From Gammaproteobacteria bacterium (GTDB lineage: Bacteria; Pseudomonadota; Gammaproteobacteria; Steroidobacterales; Steroidobacteraceae), in NCBI GenBank assembly GCA_947452065.1, contig CANGBB010000002.1, forward strand, positions 186,001 through 250,000: a stretch of 64,000 bases of DNA, in the 5' to 3' direction. This document shows positions 20,992-31,143 of this stretch, piece after piece. Position numbers and translations under genes: made by a program. Within the stretch, counting starts at the first letter, position 1. Each line of letters starts with the position of its first letter. The notes beneath the pieces are model-generated. The model did no database searches, was not told where the DNA came from, and was given only the letters and a program-made list of their open reading frames with translations.

Positions 20992-21106
20992 GGATAGTCT
21001 CTCTGTTAAGTAAGAAAATCAGTCCTGCGGCGGTTTGCCGAGCCGGCATTGTATCGCCGGCCGGGTGGCGTCGCAGTCAGAATTGATACGGAGCCTTCAG
21101 ACCCGA

Positions 21107-21814
21107 TCAGGGTGTGCCACTCGGCAGGTCGAAGACGAGAATCTCCCCCTGCCGGCCATGGGTCAATTCCAGCTGCCCGGAATCGATGAGCAGCGCATCG
21201 CCGGCTGTCAGTACCTCACCATTCGCGGTGAGCGAGCCGCGGGCCAGATGTGCATAGAGTAGGCGACCCGACGCGCATTGCATTGTGCTGCGTTCCTCGC
21301 CATCAAAAAGACCGGCGTAAAGCCGCGCCTGTTGGTGTATGCGGAGCGACCCGTCGGTGCCATCCGGCGAGGCGATGAGCCGCAGGCGCCCGCGCTTCTC
21401 GGCAGCACTGAAGGTGCGCTCTTCGTAGCCCGGCGCGATGCCCAGGATTTCGGGTTGGATCCAGATCTGCAGAAAATGCACGGGCTGCGTTGAGGAATGG
21501 TTGAACTCACTGTGCCGCACGCCACTACCCGCACTCATCCGCTGCACATCGCCGGGGCGGAGTACCGAACTGCTGCCCGTTGAGTCGCGATGGGCGAGTT
21601 CGCCTTCGAGCACATAGCTGATGATTTCCATATCGCGATGACCATGCGTGGGGAAGCCGCTCCCCGGTGTCACGCGATCCTCGTTGATCACGCGCAACGG
21701 CCCGACACCCATGAAGCGCGGATCGAAATAGTCAGCGAAAGAAAAAGTGTGCCAAGAGTCGAGCCAACCATGGTTGGCGTGGCCGCGTTGTTCACTACGA
21801 CGTATCTGCAGCAT
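21107..21814 (-). CDS. Pirin family protein (YhaK type)
   Basis: GWLDSWHTFSFADYFDPRFMGVGPLRVINEDRV, FPTHGHRDMEIISYVLEGELAHRDS, GSGVRHSEFN. Confidence 0.92.
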   Translation of the reverse strand: MLQIRRSEQRGHANHGWLDSWHTFSFADYFDPRFMGVGPLRVINEDRVTPGSGFPTHGHRDMEIISYVLEGELAHRDSTGSSSVLRPGDVQRMSAGSGVRHSEFNHSSTQPVHFLQIWIQPEILGIAPGYEERTFSAAEKRGRLRLIASPDGTDGSLRIHQQARLYAGLFDGEERSTMQCASGRLLYAHLARGSLTANGEVLTAGDALLIDSGQLELTHGRQGEILVFDLPSGTP

Positions 21815-21858
21815 GCGATTTCCGGTGATGAGGCGAGGTTTTCTAAATGCCCGGCTAC

Positions 21859-22206
21859 TCAGGGCGCGATGGTGAACTTCACCGTGCCGGGCATGACGTG
21901 GCCGTCCGGGCCGGTGGCGCGGTAGAGCAGTGTGTATTCGCCAGGGGCGAGTTTCGGCGCAGGCAGGGTGACACGCTCGGCCGCTACGCTGGGTACCGGG
22001 CTGATTTCCTGCGTATCCATCTCACCGGTTTTCTGTAGTGTGACTCTCGAGAGTGTTGCTGGCTCGTTGAAGGTCAGCGTGAACTCAGTGGGCGCCTTCT
22101 TTAGTGTTTCACCGTTGGCGGGTGTCGTCGCAGTGGCCATGGCATGCGCGATGGCAAGCAGCGGCAGCAGTAATGCGATGGTGAATGGCGCGATAGGATC
22201 TTTCAT
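21859..22206 (-). CDS. copC: CopC-domain copper-binding protein
   Basis: Signal peptide AIA|HAMATATTPANGETL; LTFNEPA; C-terminal GPDGHVMPGTVKFTI. Confidence 0.85.
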   Translation of the reverse strand: MKDPIAPFTIALLLPLLAIAHAMATATTPANGETLKKAPTEFTLTFNEPATLSRVTLQKTGEMDTQEISPVPSVAAERVTLPAPKLAPGEYTLLYRATGPDGHVMPGTVKFTIAP

Positions 22207-22240
22207 CACGATCTCCTGAAAAATAACCTGAAAATATTGC

Positions 22241-23545
22241 TTAACGATGATGGGATGAATGATCGGTCTCGTCCGCTTCCGAACGCGCTGTAATGCGGCG
22301 CGCACGGGGTTGCTGGTCGCCGCTGTACCAGCCCGGATCCACGCCATCCCGGTAATCGGGTCTGACCCGGAGCAGTGTCATCATGCCGCCCATGCCAATG
22401 GGCCCGAAGGGTCCGCGACCCATCGCCATCGGCAGCGTGTTCTCTGGCCCCTGCATGTGTCCCATCGATGCGTGCTCCGCATGCTCATACATGCCATTAC
22501 CGCCCATTGGCTGATAGTCCGGCAGCAGCGCTCCGAGGCGATCGGCCAGTGCTGCCTGCGCCACGCCTACCGGATTAGGGATGCCGTGGCCCATCGCATT
22601 CATCGTGTGATGCGACATGTGACAGTGCAGCGCCCAGTCGCCTGGATTGTCGGCTACGAACTCCAGATCGCGCGTCTGACCGACGCCAACGATCTCTGTG
22701 ACCTCCGGACGCCAGCTTACCTGCGGCCAGCGCCCCCCGTCCGATCCTGTGACCATGAAACGGTGACCATGTAGATGGATCGGATGATTGAACATCGACA
22801 GGTTGGCGATGCGGATACGAACGCGCTCGCCGAGCCGCACATTCAGCATGTCAATGGCCGGAAAAACCTTGCTGTTGAAGGTCCAAAGATCAAAATCGGT
22901 CATCACCGAAGGATCCGGCCGGTAGCTGCCAGGTCGCAGCGCATAGTTGTGGAGGATGAACGCGAAGTCGCGCTGACATACTGGCTGGTGCTGTATGCGT
23001 GGATGCACTATGAAAAGACCCATCATGCCGAACGCCATCTGCGTCATTTCATCAGCATGCGGGTGGTACAGATAAGTGCCGTTCTGTCGGAGCGTGAATT
23101 CATAGGCCCAGGTTTCGCCGACGCCGATGGGGGGCTGCGTCAGTCCGGACACACCATCCATGCCATTGGGCAGCAGGATGCCGTGCCAATGCACTGAGGT
23201 TGGCTCGGGTAGGTTATTGGTCACCAAGATGCGCACGCGATCCCCTTCGACCGCTTCAATGGTGGGTCCCGGCGTGCTGCCGTTGTAGCCCCAGCAGCGC
23301 GCCTTGCAGCCCGGTGCAAACTCGTGCTCAAACTCGCTGGCGATGAGGTGGTATTCCTTCGCGCCATCGACCATGCGCCAGTCCAGCGAACGACCATTGA
23401 GAGTGGTGACCCGTCCTGGAGTTGTCTGTGTGGTCGCGGCCGTTCCTGGCGTGGCTGGCGCCTGTGCGCCGTCGGTTTTGCCGGGGGGCAGGGCGGTGAC
23501 AGCGACGCCCGCACCCATGAGCAGATTGCGACGTGACACGTGCAT
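22241..23545 (-). CDS. Multicopper oxidase with twin-arginine signal (CopA type)
   Basis: MHVSRRNLLMGAG; copper motifs HWHGILLPNG, YHPHADE, NHPIHLHGHRF, HCHMSHHTMNAMGHG; Met/His-rich C-terminus. Confidence 0.9.
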   Translation of the reverse strand: MHVSRRNLLMGAGVAVTALPPGKTDGAQAPATPGTAATTQTTPGRVTTLNGRSLDWRMVDGAKEYHLIASEFEHEFAPGCKARCWGYNGSTPGPTIEAVEGDRVRILVTNNLPEPTSVHWHGILLPNGMDGVSGLTQPPIGVGETWAYEFTLRQNGTYLYHPHADEMTQMAFGMMGLFIVHPRIQHQPVCQRDFAFILHNYALRPGSYRPDPSVMTDFDLWTFNSKVFPAIDMLNVRLGERVRIRIANLSMFNHPIHLHGHRFMVTGSDGGRWPQVSWRPEVTEIVGVGQTRDLEFVADNPGDWALHCHMSHHTMNAMGHGIPNPVGVAQAALADRLGALLPDYQPMGGNGMYEHAEHASMGHMQGPENTLPMAMGRGPFGPIGMGGMMTLLRVRPDYRDGVDPGWYSGDQQPRARRITARSEADETDHSSHHR

Positions 23546-23547
23546 GG

Positions 23548-24915
23548 TTAATTCCCTCTGACAGGCATCGGCAGCGGTGCGCCGAGTGCGCGTGCCAACG
23601 CCACACGGCTCTGCCACCAGGACTGCAAGGCGTCGACTGCGCCCTCATAGGCTGAATAGGACTGCTGGCGAGCCAGCAGCAGCTCGAAGGGGCCGGTGAG
23701 CATGAAATTGGCTTGCTCACTCAATCGCGCGACGATCGATTCGCGCTGCGGAATGAGTCGCTCACGATACTGTCTGTACTCGTCGTAGGCTCGAGCCAGT
23801 TGCTCTAGCTGCGCATCGACTTCCGCGTCGATGGAGACTTCGAGCTGCCGCACATGGGCCTCGGCCAGTTGCAGCTCTGCAGTTGCGCGCGCCACGGCGC
23901 TCTGTCCCTGCGAAAACAGCGGCAGTTCGATGCCAGCGCCGATACCAGTGCGTCGGCTGTCTCCCTCCTGTTCACCCAAGACGCTGACCGCGCTGCCGCC
24001 CAGCAGGCGGAAACGACGCGTTGCCGCCAGTCGCAATGAGACCGACTCCACCTCGCTGCGCGCGGCGGCCAGATCCAGTCGCTGGCTGCGGGCCTCAGCG
24101 TGCAGCTGCTGGGCTTCGAAAGTCAGCGCTTCGGCGGCCGGAAGGTTCGTGGGTAGCTGCAGTGCCGGATCGGTTGCGGTCAGTCCTAGAATCTGGCGTA
24201 GACGGGAACGGCTGCGGCTGGCATCGCGCTCGCTTCGACTCAGCGAGAGGGCGGCCTCGGTGCCAGCAGCGGCCTGCAGCGCCGTCTCGACGGCATTGAT
24301 GTTGCCGGCCAGACGGTATTGCTCCGCCAGCTCTGCGGCAGTCTGGGCGCTCTCCGCGATAGCGCGACGCACCGACAATCGTTGCTGTGAGGCCGCCGCT
24401 TCCAGCCAGGCGTCGAGAGTGTCCAGAGCCAACGCGTAGAGCTTTGCGGCAAGCTGCTGCTGCGCGGCGCGTAGCTCTACAGCCCCGTACTGACGCCGCG
24501 AGGGGAGTCTGATCAGATCGTCGAGACTGAATCCGAGTGTGCCATCCAGCTTGCGATCACCGCCGTGCGGGCTGGGCCACAGCCACGCCAAGCCGAGTTG
24601 CGGGTTAGCCGGCCGGCTCGCAGCAAAGATATCAGCGGTGCTGATGCCCAGTTGGGCACAAGCGGCTTGTGCATCGGCATTGCGCAGCCACGCAACGCGT
24701 ATGGCAGCCGTGGCGTCCAGTGGGGCCGCCAGCAGAGTCCGCAGCTCGTTTTCGGCTGCCTCTGCATTATCTGGAAACTGCGCCAGCGTGCCGGCAGACC
24801 GCTGCAGCAAGGCCTGCGCCTGCTGACGGCTGGACTGCACAGGAACTGTGCTGCAGCCCGACGATACGCCGAGTGTCGCCGCGGCGGTGATCACACTCAG
24901 GAGACGGAATTTCAT
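23548..24915 (-). CDS. TolC/OEP-family outer membrane lipoprotein
   Basis: Lipobox VSSGC; paired coiled-coil OEP repeats (AVELRAAQQQLAAKLYALALDTLDAWLEAAA; IELPLFSQGQSAVARATAELQLAE). Confidence 0.82.
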   Translation of the reverse strand: MKFRLLSVITAAATLGVSSGCSTVPVQSSRQQAQALLQRSAGTLAQFPDNAEAAENELRTLLAAPLDATAAIRVAWLRNADAQAACAQLGISTADIFAASRPANPQLGLAWLWPSPHGGDRKLDGTLGFSLDDLIRLPSRRQYGAVELRAAQQQLAAKLYALALDTLDAWLEAAASQQRLSVRRAIAESAQTAAELAEQYRLAGNINAVETALQAAAGTEAALSLSRSERDASRSRSRLRQILGLTATDPALQLPTNLPAAEALTFEAQQLHAEARSQRLDLAAARSEVESVSLRLAATRRFRLLGGSAVSVLGEQEGDSRRTGIGAGIELPLFSQGQSAVARATAELQLAEAHVRQLEVSIDAEVDAQLEQLARAYDEYRQYRERLIPQRESIVARLSEQANFMLTGPFELLLARQQSYSAYEGAVDALQSWWQSRVALARALGAPLPMPVRGN

Positions 24916-24981
24916 GACGGTCCGAGGCTACGCGGGCCACCGCATGAATTCAATGCGGACCTGTTGCAGTCAGGCCTGCAA

Positions 24982-26586
24982 TCAGGCCTGCAGTCCCTGC
25001 TTGTCCAGATACTCGTCGTAGGTGCCCCTGAACTCGCTGAATTGGCCGTCGGGTCGCATCTCGATGATGCGCGTGGCCAGGCTGCCGACGAACTCGCGGT
25101 CATGCGAGACGAAGATCAGCGTGCCGGGATACTTCTCAAGGCCGATCTGCAGCGACTCGATGGTTTCCATGTCCATATGGTTGGTCGGCTCATCCATCAG
25201 CATGACGTTCGGCTTGGTCAGGATCAGCTTGCCGTAGATCATGCGGCCCTTCTCGCCGCCCGAGAGCACCGTCACCGGTTTTTTGGTCTCGTCGCCTGAG
25301 AACAGCAGGCGTCCGAGCGTGCCGCGCACTAATTGGTCATCGTCGGCCTTGCCGGTCCAGTTTGACATCCATGCGAACAGATCGATTCGCTCGGCAAATT
25401 CCGCCTGCGGATCCTGCGGCATGTAGCCGCGCTGCGCGTTCTCGACCCAGTTGATCTGTCCGTGAGTGGGTGTGAGTTCGCCGGCCAGGCAGCGCATCAG
25501 TGTGGTCTTGCCGATACCGTTCGGACCAATGATGGCCACGCGCTCACCGGCTTCCACATGGAGGCTGAACTTGGTGAATACATCGCGATCAGTGCCGGGA
25601 TAGCGAAAACTCAGTTCCTCAATATTGACCGCCGAGCGATGCAGCTTCACTTTCTGCTCGAAGCGGATGAAGGGATTCTGTCGCGAGGACGGGCGGATCT
25701 CCTCGATCTTGATCTTTTCCAGCTGGCGGCGGCGCGACGTGGCCTGACGCGCCTTGGACGCATTGGCCGAGAAGCGACGGATGAATTCCTGCAGGTCAGA
25801 GATCTTGTCTTTGGCCTTGGCGTTGGCCGCTTCGACCCGCTGACGCGCCTGCACTGAGGCGAGCATGAAGTCGTCGTAGTTGCCCGGGTAGATCTTCAGC
25901 TGCTGGAAATCCAGATCAGCAATGTGCGTGCAGACCTGGTTCAGGAAGTGGCGATCGTGACTGATGATGATCATCGTCGCGTCGTATTCGTTCAGCGCGC
26001 GCTCCAGCCAGCCAATGGAATGGATGTCGAGGTTGTTGGTGGGCTCGTCGAGCAGCAGCACGTCAGGGCTTGAGAACAGCGCCTGAGCAAGCAGCACGCG
26101 CAGCTTCAGACCCGGCGGGACTTCACGCATCGGACCGTTGTGGAAGTTATCGCCGATGCCGGCATCCAGCAGAATGCTGCCGGCGCGCGCCTCGGCTGTG
26201 TAGCCGCCGTATTCGGCAAACTTGCCCTCGAGCTCCGCTGCTTTCATGAAGTCGGCGTCACTGGCTTCGGGGTTGGCGTAAATGCGGTCGCGCTCCTGCA
26301 TCGCCGCCCACATCTCGCGGTGCCCCTGCATCACCACGTCCAGCACACGCTCGTCTTCATAAGCGAACTGGTTCTGGTTCAGCTTGCCGAGCCGCAGTCC
26401 CGGTTGCAGGATCACGTCGCCCGAGCTTTGCTCAAGGTCGCCGCCGAGAATTTTCATCAGCGTCGACTTGCCACAGCCATTGGCGCCGATCAGGCCATAA
26501 CGATTGCCGTCGGAAAAGGTGACCGAGACCTGCTCAAACAGCGGCTTCGCGTCGAACTGGATACTGAGATTGACGGTTGAAAGCAT
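24982..26586 (-). CDS. ABC-F family ATPase (YbiT-like)
   Basis: Two Walker A ([18 protein letters not shown]), two Walker B with [38 protein letters not shown] start. Confidence 0.92.
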   Translation of the reverse strand: MLSTVNLSIQFDAKPLFEQVSVTFSDGNRYGLIGANGCGKSTLMKILGGDLEQSSGDVILQPGLRLGKLNQNQFAYEDERVLDVVMQGHREMWAAMQERDRIYANPEASDADFMKAAELEGKFAEYGGYTAEARAGSILLDAGIGDNFHNGPMREVPPGLKLRVLLAQALFSSPDVLLLDEPTNNLDIHSIGWLERALNEYDATMIIISHDRHFLNQVCTHIADLDFQQLKIYPGNYDDFMLASVQARQRVEAANAKAKDKISDLQEFIRRFSANASKARQATSRRRQLEKIKIEEIRPSSRQNPFIRFEQKVKLHRSAVNIEELSFRYPGTDRDVFTKFSLHVEAGERVAIIGPNGIGKTTLMRCLAGELTPTHGQINWVENAQRGYMPQDPQAEFAERIDLFAWMSNWTGKADDDQLVRGTLGRLLFSGDETKKPVTVLSGGEKGRMIYGKLILTKPNVMLMDEPTNHMDMETIESLQIGLEKYPGTLIFVSHDREFVGSLATRIIEMRPDGQFSEFRGTYDEYLDKQGLQA

Positions 26587-26754
26587 GAGTGTCCGGGGCT
26601 GGCTTCTCGCCAAGCCCTGCAAGTTGCTGCGCCAAGGGGAGGACACCGATCGATGCCGCAGCCAGTGCTGCGCCAACCCTGCGTTGTCCGGAACTCCGTT
26701 GCCGCCTAAGGTCCGGCTACGGGAGCGTCAATTTAGCACAAAACGCCCCATTCC

Positions 26755-29298
26755 TCAGTTTTCGGAGCGCGCTTGCCTGACGGCTGCAAGCCGCAGCCGC
26801 CGAGTCCGCGCCAGCGGCGAAATCATCAGCAACATGACCAGCGTCAGACCATCGAAGGCGCCGCCACCACCGGATTTGGCGCTGCCGCCGCCGGCGGCAG
26901 CGATGACGGTGATCTGGGCCGATGCGCTGCTGCCAACATCACCTTGGGCCACTGCAGTGACTGTGACGGTGCCGGCAGAGGGGACGGTGGCCGGAGGCGT
27001 ATACACACCCGTACTGCTGATGGTCCCAACCGTTGCATTGCCGCCCGCAATGCCATCCACCAGCCAATTCACCGCGTTCGAGGCGGCGCCATTGATGGTG
27101 GCGGTGAACAACAGGTTGGTGCCGCCAGTCGTGACTGTGGCGGTCGCCGGCGAGAGAGTCACGACATAAGGACTGATGAGCGTGACCTGAGCTGTGCCAG
27201 TGGTGCCACTGGCGTCAGTGGATGTCGCGCTGATGGTCACGATTGCCGGAGAGGGCAGCACGGCTGGAGCGGTATACACGCCGCTGCTGGAGATCGTGCC
27301 GAACGTAGCGTTGCCGCCGATGATGCCATTGACCCGCCAGATGACGGGCAGGATGCCGGTGTTTGTCACCGTAGCGCTGAAGGCCTGAGTGCCTTTGGTT
27401 AGCACTCTGGCGCTTGATGGGGAAACGCTCACCGAGACGGTTCCGGCGGGCGTGATCGTCAGATTTTGTAGGCACGCATTACTTCCGGCACTGACCGGAG
27501 CGGTGGTCGTGGCGCTGGTGGCACCAACGACTACGTCGGCCGTGTCCTGGCGACCGGCATCATCGGTGATGGTCAGACGCATCGTGAAAGAGCCGCTCGG
27601 CGGTGCTACGACCGTGGCGGTGCTGGTGCTCGCACCGGTGATCCCCGGTGGATTGCCACCCGGATTGACGACTGACCACGCGTAGCTTCTGACGCTGCGT
27701 CCACAGGCGGCACTGCTGCCACCACCTTCCAACACCACATTTTGACCCGCCGACACACTGGCTGGAACGCGGATCGCAGCAATCGGACGAAGTGCCGCTG
27801 CCACCGCGCCTGCAGCGTTGACCATGCCGGCACCGCAGGTCTGGTTCGTGCAGATGCATTCCTTGTTCTGAACATCAGAAGAGCTGGTGGGCACGTGACA
27901 GACGAGTGAAGTGGTCGATGAAGTGGTCGGAAACGGACTGGCGCTTTCACGCAGTCTTGCAATCAGCTGCGTGGAGGCCAGATTGCCATTGACTGACACC
28001 ATGAGTCCGGCAATGCCAGCCACGATGGGCGATGAGAAACTCGTACCTAGATTGGTGTTGAACTGATCGCTGTAGCCGTTGCTGCCCGGCGTGGTTGTAC
28101 CGAGGTTCACGGTTGTATCGATGGAGTAGAGGCAGGGTTGGCCGCTCGCGGAGTTGACACAATTACCCGCTGGGGCAGACACGGTCACCTCGGGACCCAG
28201 ACTGCTGAAACCCACCTTGGTGCCGATGTGACGCAATCCGGCTACGGCGGCGACACCGGTGCAGTTGCCCGGTGCATCGACGGGGCCACCTTCATTGCCG
28301 GCTGAAACCACTACCAAGGTGCCCAGCGCAACGACCTGGTTCACGGCGAGCTGGTAGCTGTTGGTGCAGGCGCCGGATCCGCCCAGACTCATATTGATGA
28401 TGCGCGCGGGGAACGGGTTGTCGGGCACGCCATTCACGTGAATACCGGCGGCCCAGAGCATTCCGGCGATGATGTCGGAGTCATAGCCGCCGCATTTACC
28501 CATGACGCGCACCGGCAGAATCCAGCCATTCCAGTTGAGGCCGGCGATGCCAGTGGAGTTGTTGCCGAGGGCACCGAGAATGCCGGCAACGCGGGTGCCA
28601 TGCCATGAACTGTCTTCGGTGGTGCAGCCCTTGAATTGCGAAGTGCCGGTGTCCGTGGTGGTGATCCAGTCACCGGGGTCAGAGGCATCGGCATCGCGAC
28701 CGTCGGTGTCATTGGCTGAGGGGATGTCGGCAATGAAATCGTAGCCCGGCAGGAGTTTTCCGCCGAAGCCAGCGCGCAGCAGGTCCGGGTGGTCGAAGCG
28801 CACGCCGGTGTCCAGTTCCGCGATCACCAGTCCATTGCTACCCGTCGTGGCATCCCAGGCATCGACAGCATTAACGGCCGACGGAGTGGTCGATGCTTTC
28901 TGCAAATACCATTGGCCGCTGAAGTTCGGATCGTTAGGCATGGCATGTGCGTAGCGGCGCTGATCAATCTCGACGAATTGCACTGAGGGGTCAGCGCGCA
29001 GACGTGTCAACATGGCCGGGATGGATTCGCCGCTGCTTTCGGGTTGTACCTGCAGGGCATGCAGCCCGCTCGAGAGATGACGCGCGGCGAGTAATTTCAG
29101 ATGATGCCGCCCGGCGAGAGCGGTGGGGCCTGCGGTGCTGCTGTCCGCGAGCTTAATCAGCAGTCGATGATTGGTCGCTCCCACTTCTACTGTGGCCGCG
29201 GGTTGGCGGGTCACTGGGTTGAATTCGGCCGCGCCACTCCAGCTCGCAACAATGACCACGAAGACAATTGGCAGCAATTGTCGCCAGCGATGAATCAT
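26755..29298 (-). CDS. Secreted S8 (subtilisin-like) serine peptidase with Ig-like repeats and a C-terminal sorting-like segment
   Basis: Catalytic motifs ELDTGVRFDHPD, DSSWHGTRVAGI, GTSFSSPIVAGIAG; Big2-like repeats; tail GGGSAKSGGGGAFDGLTLVMLLMISPLARTRRLRL; RBS AGGA before ATG at 29298. Confidence 0.9.
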   Translation of the reverse strand: MIHRWRQLLPIVFVVIVASWSGAAEFNPVTRQPAATVEVGATNHRLLIKLADSSTAGPTALAGRHHLKLLAARHLSSGLHALQVQPESSGESIPAMLTRLRADPSVQFVEIDQRRYAHAMPNDPNFSGQWYLQKASTTPSAVNAVDAWDATTGSNGLVIAELDTGVRFDHPDLLRAGFGGKLLPGYDFIADIPSANDTDGRDADASDPGDWITTTDTGTSQFKGCTTEDSSWHGTRVAGILGALGNNSTGIAGLNWNGWILPVRVMGKCGGYDSDIIAGMLWAAGIHVNGVPDNPFPARIINMSLGGSGACTNSYQLAVNQVVALGTLVVVSAGNEGGPVDAPGNCTGVAAVAGLRHIGTKVGFSSLGPEVTVSAPAGNCVNSASGQPCLYSIDTTVNLGTTTPGSNGYSDQFNTNLGTSFSSPIVAGIAGLMVSVNGNLASTQLIARLRESASPFPTTSSTTSLVCHVPTSSSDVQNKECICTNQTCGAGMVNAAGAVAAALRPIAAIRVPASVSAGQNVVLEGGGSSAACGRSVRSYAWSVVNPGGNPPGITGASTSTATVVAPPSGSFTMRLTITDDAGRQDTADVVVGATSATTTAPVSAGSNACLQNLTITPAGTVSVSVSPSSARVLTKGTQAFSATVTNTGILPVIWRVNGIIGGNATFGTISSSGVYTAPAVLPSPAIVTISATSTDASGTTGTAQVTLISPYVVTLSPATATVTTGGTNLLFTATINGAASNAVNWLVDGIAGGNATVGTISSTGVYTPPATVPSAGTVTVTAVAQGDVGSSASAQITVIAAAGGGSAKSGGGGAFDGLTLVMLLMISPLARTRRLRLAAVRQARSEN

Positions 29299-29314
29299 TA
29301 TTTTTCCTGTTTTT

Positions 29315-29764
29315 TTATTCGGCATGGCGCTGCTGGAGTTCACTGTCCGTAGCGGGCTTTCGTCTGGCGTCGATGTCTACCGACTGAATACGCGCATCGG
29401 TGCGCAGTCTCGCCAGACCACGCTGGCATTGCTGCGCACTTCCCGAGGCACTGAGCAGAAAGACAAACGAGGTTGATCCGGCTTCACGCACGAAGGTCAG
29501 CTGCACGCGTGCAGCCCGGGCCAGGCTTGCAACCACCGTGGGCACTGGCGGCTGTGGAGCGGGCGGGTTCATTACTACGATGATCTGCAGACTGCAGCGG
29601 TTGGAGGCTGACGGTGTTGGATTCGTTGCAGCCAGGGCGTTTGTGGCGGTGCCCAGCCATGCCATGAAGGCCATCACCCGGCCGCAGTTTCGCAGGCCTC
29701 GCGAATGGCTCTGTGGATTCTTGTTCACGCCTGACATGTTCGCATGCCCGGTCGCGCTCGTCAT
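29315..29764 (-). CDS. Small exported protein resembling the propeptide of the adjacent S8 peptidase
   Basis: Signal-like N-terminus; LARLRTDARIQSVDIDARRK aligns with LTRLRADPSVQFVEIDQRRY of the peptidase prodomain. Confidence 0.65.
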   Translation of the reverse strand: MTSATGHANMSGVNKNPQSHSRGLRNCGRVMAFMAWLGTATNALAATNPTPSASNRCSLQIIVVMNPPAPQPPVPTVVASLARAARVQLTFVREAGSTSFVFLLSASGSAQQCQRGLARLRTDARIQSVDIDARRKPATDSELQQRHAE

Positions 29765-29785
29765 GCCGGCATCGCCGCTGCCAGA

Positions 29786-30889
29786 CTAGCGGATCTCGGC
29801 CAACCCGCCATGCACCCCGCGGGGCGACAACAGTACCTGCCACAGCTGGTTGCGCCGTGCCCGGAATGAGGCCGCACAGATCTGCAGGTAGTAGCGCCAC
29901 ATCCGTTTGAAGCGCTCGCCGTACTGCGGTGCGATATGTGGCCAATGGGCATCAAAGCGGGCCAGCCAGGCCATCAGCGTGCGGTCATAGTCGGGACCAA
30001 AGCCATGCCAGTCCTCGATCACCCACTGCCGTTCGACCGCAGTGGCGATCTGAGTCATCGCCGGAATGATGGAGTTGGGAAATATGTAGCGTTCGATCCA
30101 CGGATCGGTTGTCTTCGAGGAATGATTGGCGCCAATGGTGTGCAGCAGGAACAGGCCGTCGGGAGCCAGCAGCTCGCGCACCTTGGTGAAATAGGCGCGG
30201 TAGTTGCGCGGGCCAACATGTTCGAACATCCCCAGTGAATAGATTCGATCGAAGCGTCCCTGCAGGTCGCGGTAATCCTGCAGCAGAATTTCAACCGGTA
30301 GGCCGCGGCAGCGCTCGCGGGCCGCAAGGGCTTGGTTGCGGGAGACGGTGACGCCAGTGACCTCGACACCGTAGCGTTCTGCTGCAAACTGTGCGGCTCC
30401 GCCCCAACCACAGCCGATATCGAGTACGCGCATGCCGCGCTGCAGTCGCAGCTTGCGACAGACCAAGTCGAGTTTGTGCTCCTGCGCGGTGGCCAAGTCG
30501 TTCGTGTGGCGCCAGTAGCCGCAGCTGTAGATCATGCGTGGATCGAGCATGCCGCCATACAGATCGTCCCCGGCATCGTAATGATGTTCGCCGACCTGAA
30601 AAGCCCGGCCGCGGCTCTGTGCATTGCGGAGGCGGGCCAGTACTGTCGCGATACGCTCGTGCAGTTGGCCGACGCAACCGTCCACCTGCGCATCCATCAG
30701 TCGCGTGAACAACTCGTCAAGGCGTTCGCAGTCCCACCAGCCGTCCATGTAGGCCTCGCCAGCGCCCAGTGAGCCGTGCAGCAGGACCCGTCGAACCATG
30801 CGCGGATCGTGCACGCTGAGGTCCCAGGGACGAGTGCCGTCAATTCTGATGTCGGCTGCAGCGAGTAGTGTCTGGAATTTGCGATCCAT
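29786..30889 (-). CDS. Cyclopropane-fatty-acyl-phospholipid synthase family methyltransferase
   Basis: YSCGYW, GMRVLDIGCGWGGAAQFAAERYGVEVTGVTVSRNQ, FDRIYSLGMFEHVGPRNY. Confidence 0.9.
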   Translation of the reverse strand: MDRKFQTLLAAADIRIDGTRPWDLSVHDPRMVRRVLLHGSLGAGEAYMDGWWDCERLDELFTRLMDAQVDGCVGQLHERIATVLARLRNAQSRGRAFQVGEHHYDAGDDLYGGMLDPRMIYSCGYWRHTNDLATAQEHKLDLVCRKLRLQRGMRVLDIGCGWGGAAQFAAERYGVEVTGVTVSRNQALAARERCRGLPVEILLQDYRDLQGRFDRIYSLGMFEHVGPRNYRAYFTKVRELLAPDGLFLLHTIGANHSSKTTDPWIERYIFPNSIIPAMTQIATAVERQWVIEDWHGFGPDYDRTLMAWLARFDAHWPHIAPQYGERFKRMWRYYLQICAASFRARRNQLWQVLLSPRGVHGGLAEIR

Positions 30890-31143
30890 GGTCCCCCGAC
30901 GCCGGTTCAGTCCGCTAACACGGGTTGTATCGGACTGAGTCGCGCTGCTGTCCTGGACGATGACCGTTGTCACGATGGCCTCCACAAGATCGCCTATTCG
31001 CTGGCAAGGGTAAGGAGCGAATAAGACGCCGGAATCGTGGGAATCCGTAGGTGGTATGGTGGATTGACCCAAGCTCACGGAGGGGTACGGCACCCGGCAG
31101 GTTCGGCCGGCCCGACCGGCCCGAGGGCGCGCTACAATGCCGC

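Noticed and set aside
24965-24995. Repeated CAGGCCTGCA units near the end of the ABC-F gene
   Set aside because: Two short GC-rich copies partly overlapping the ABC-F coding end (QA codons); likely chance, no terminator shape.
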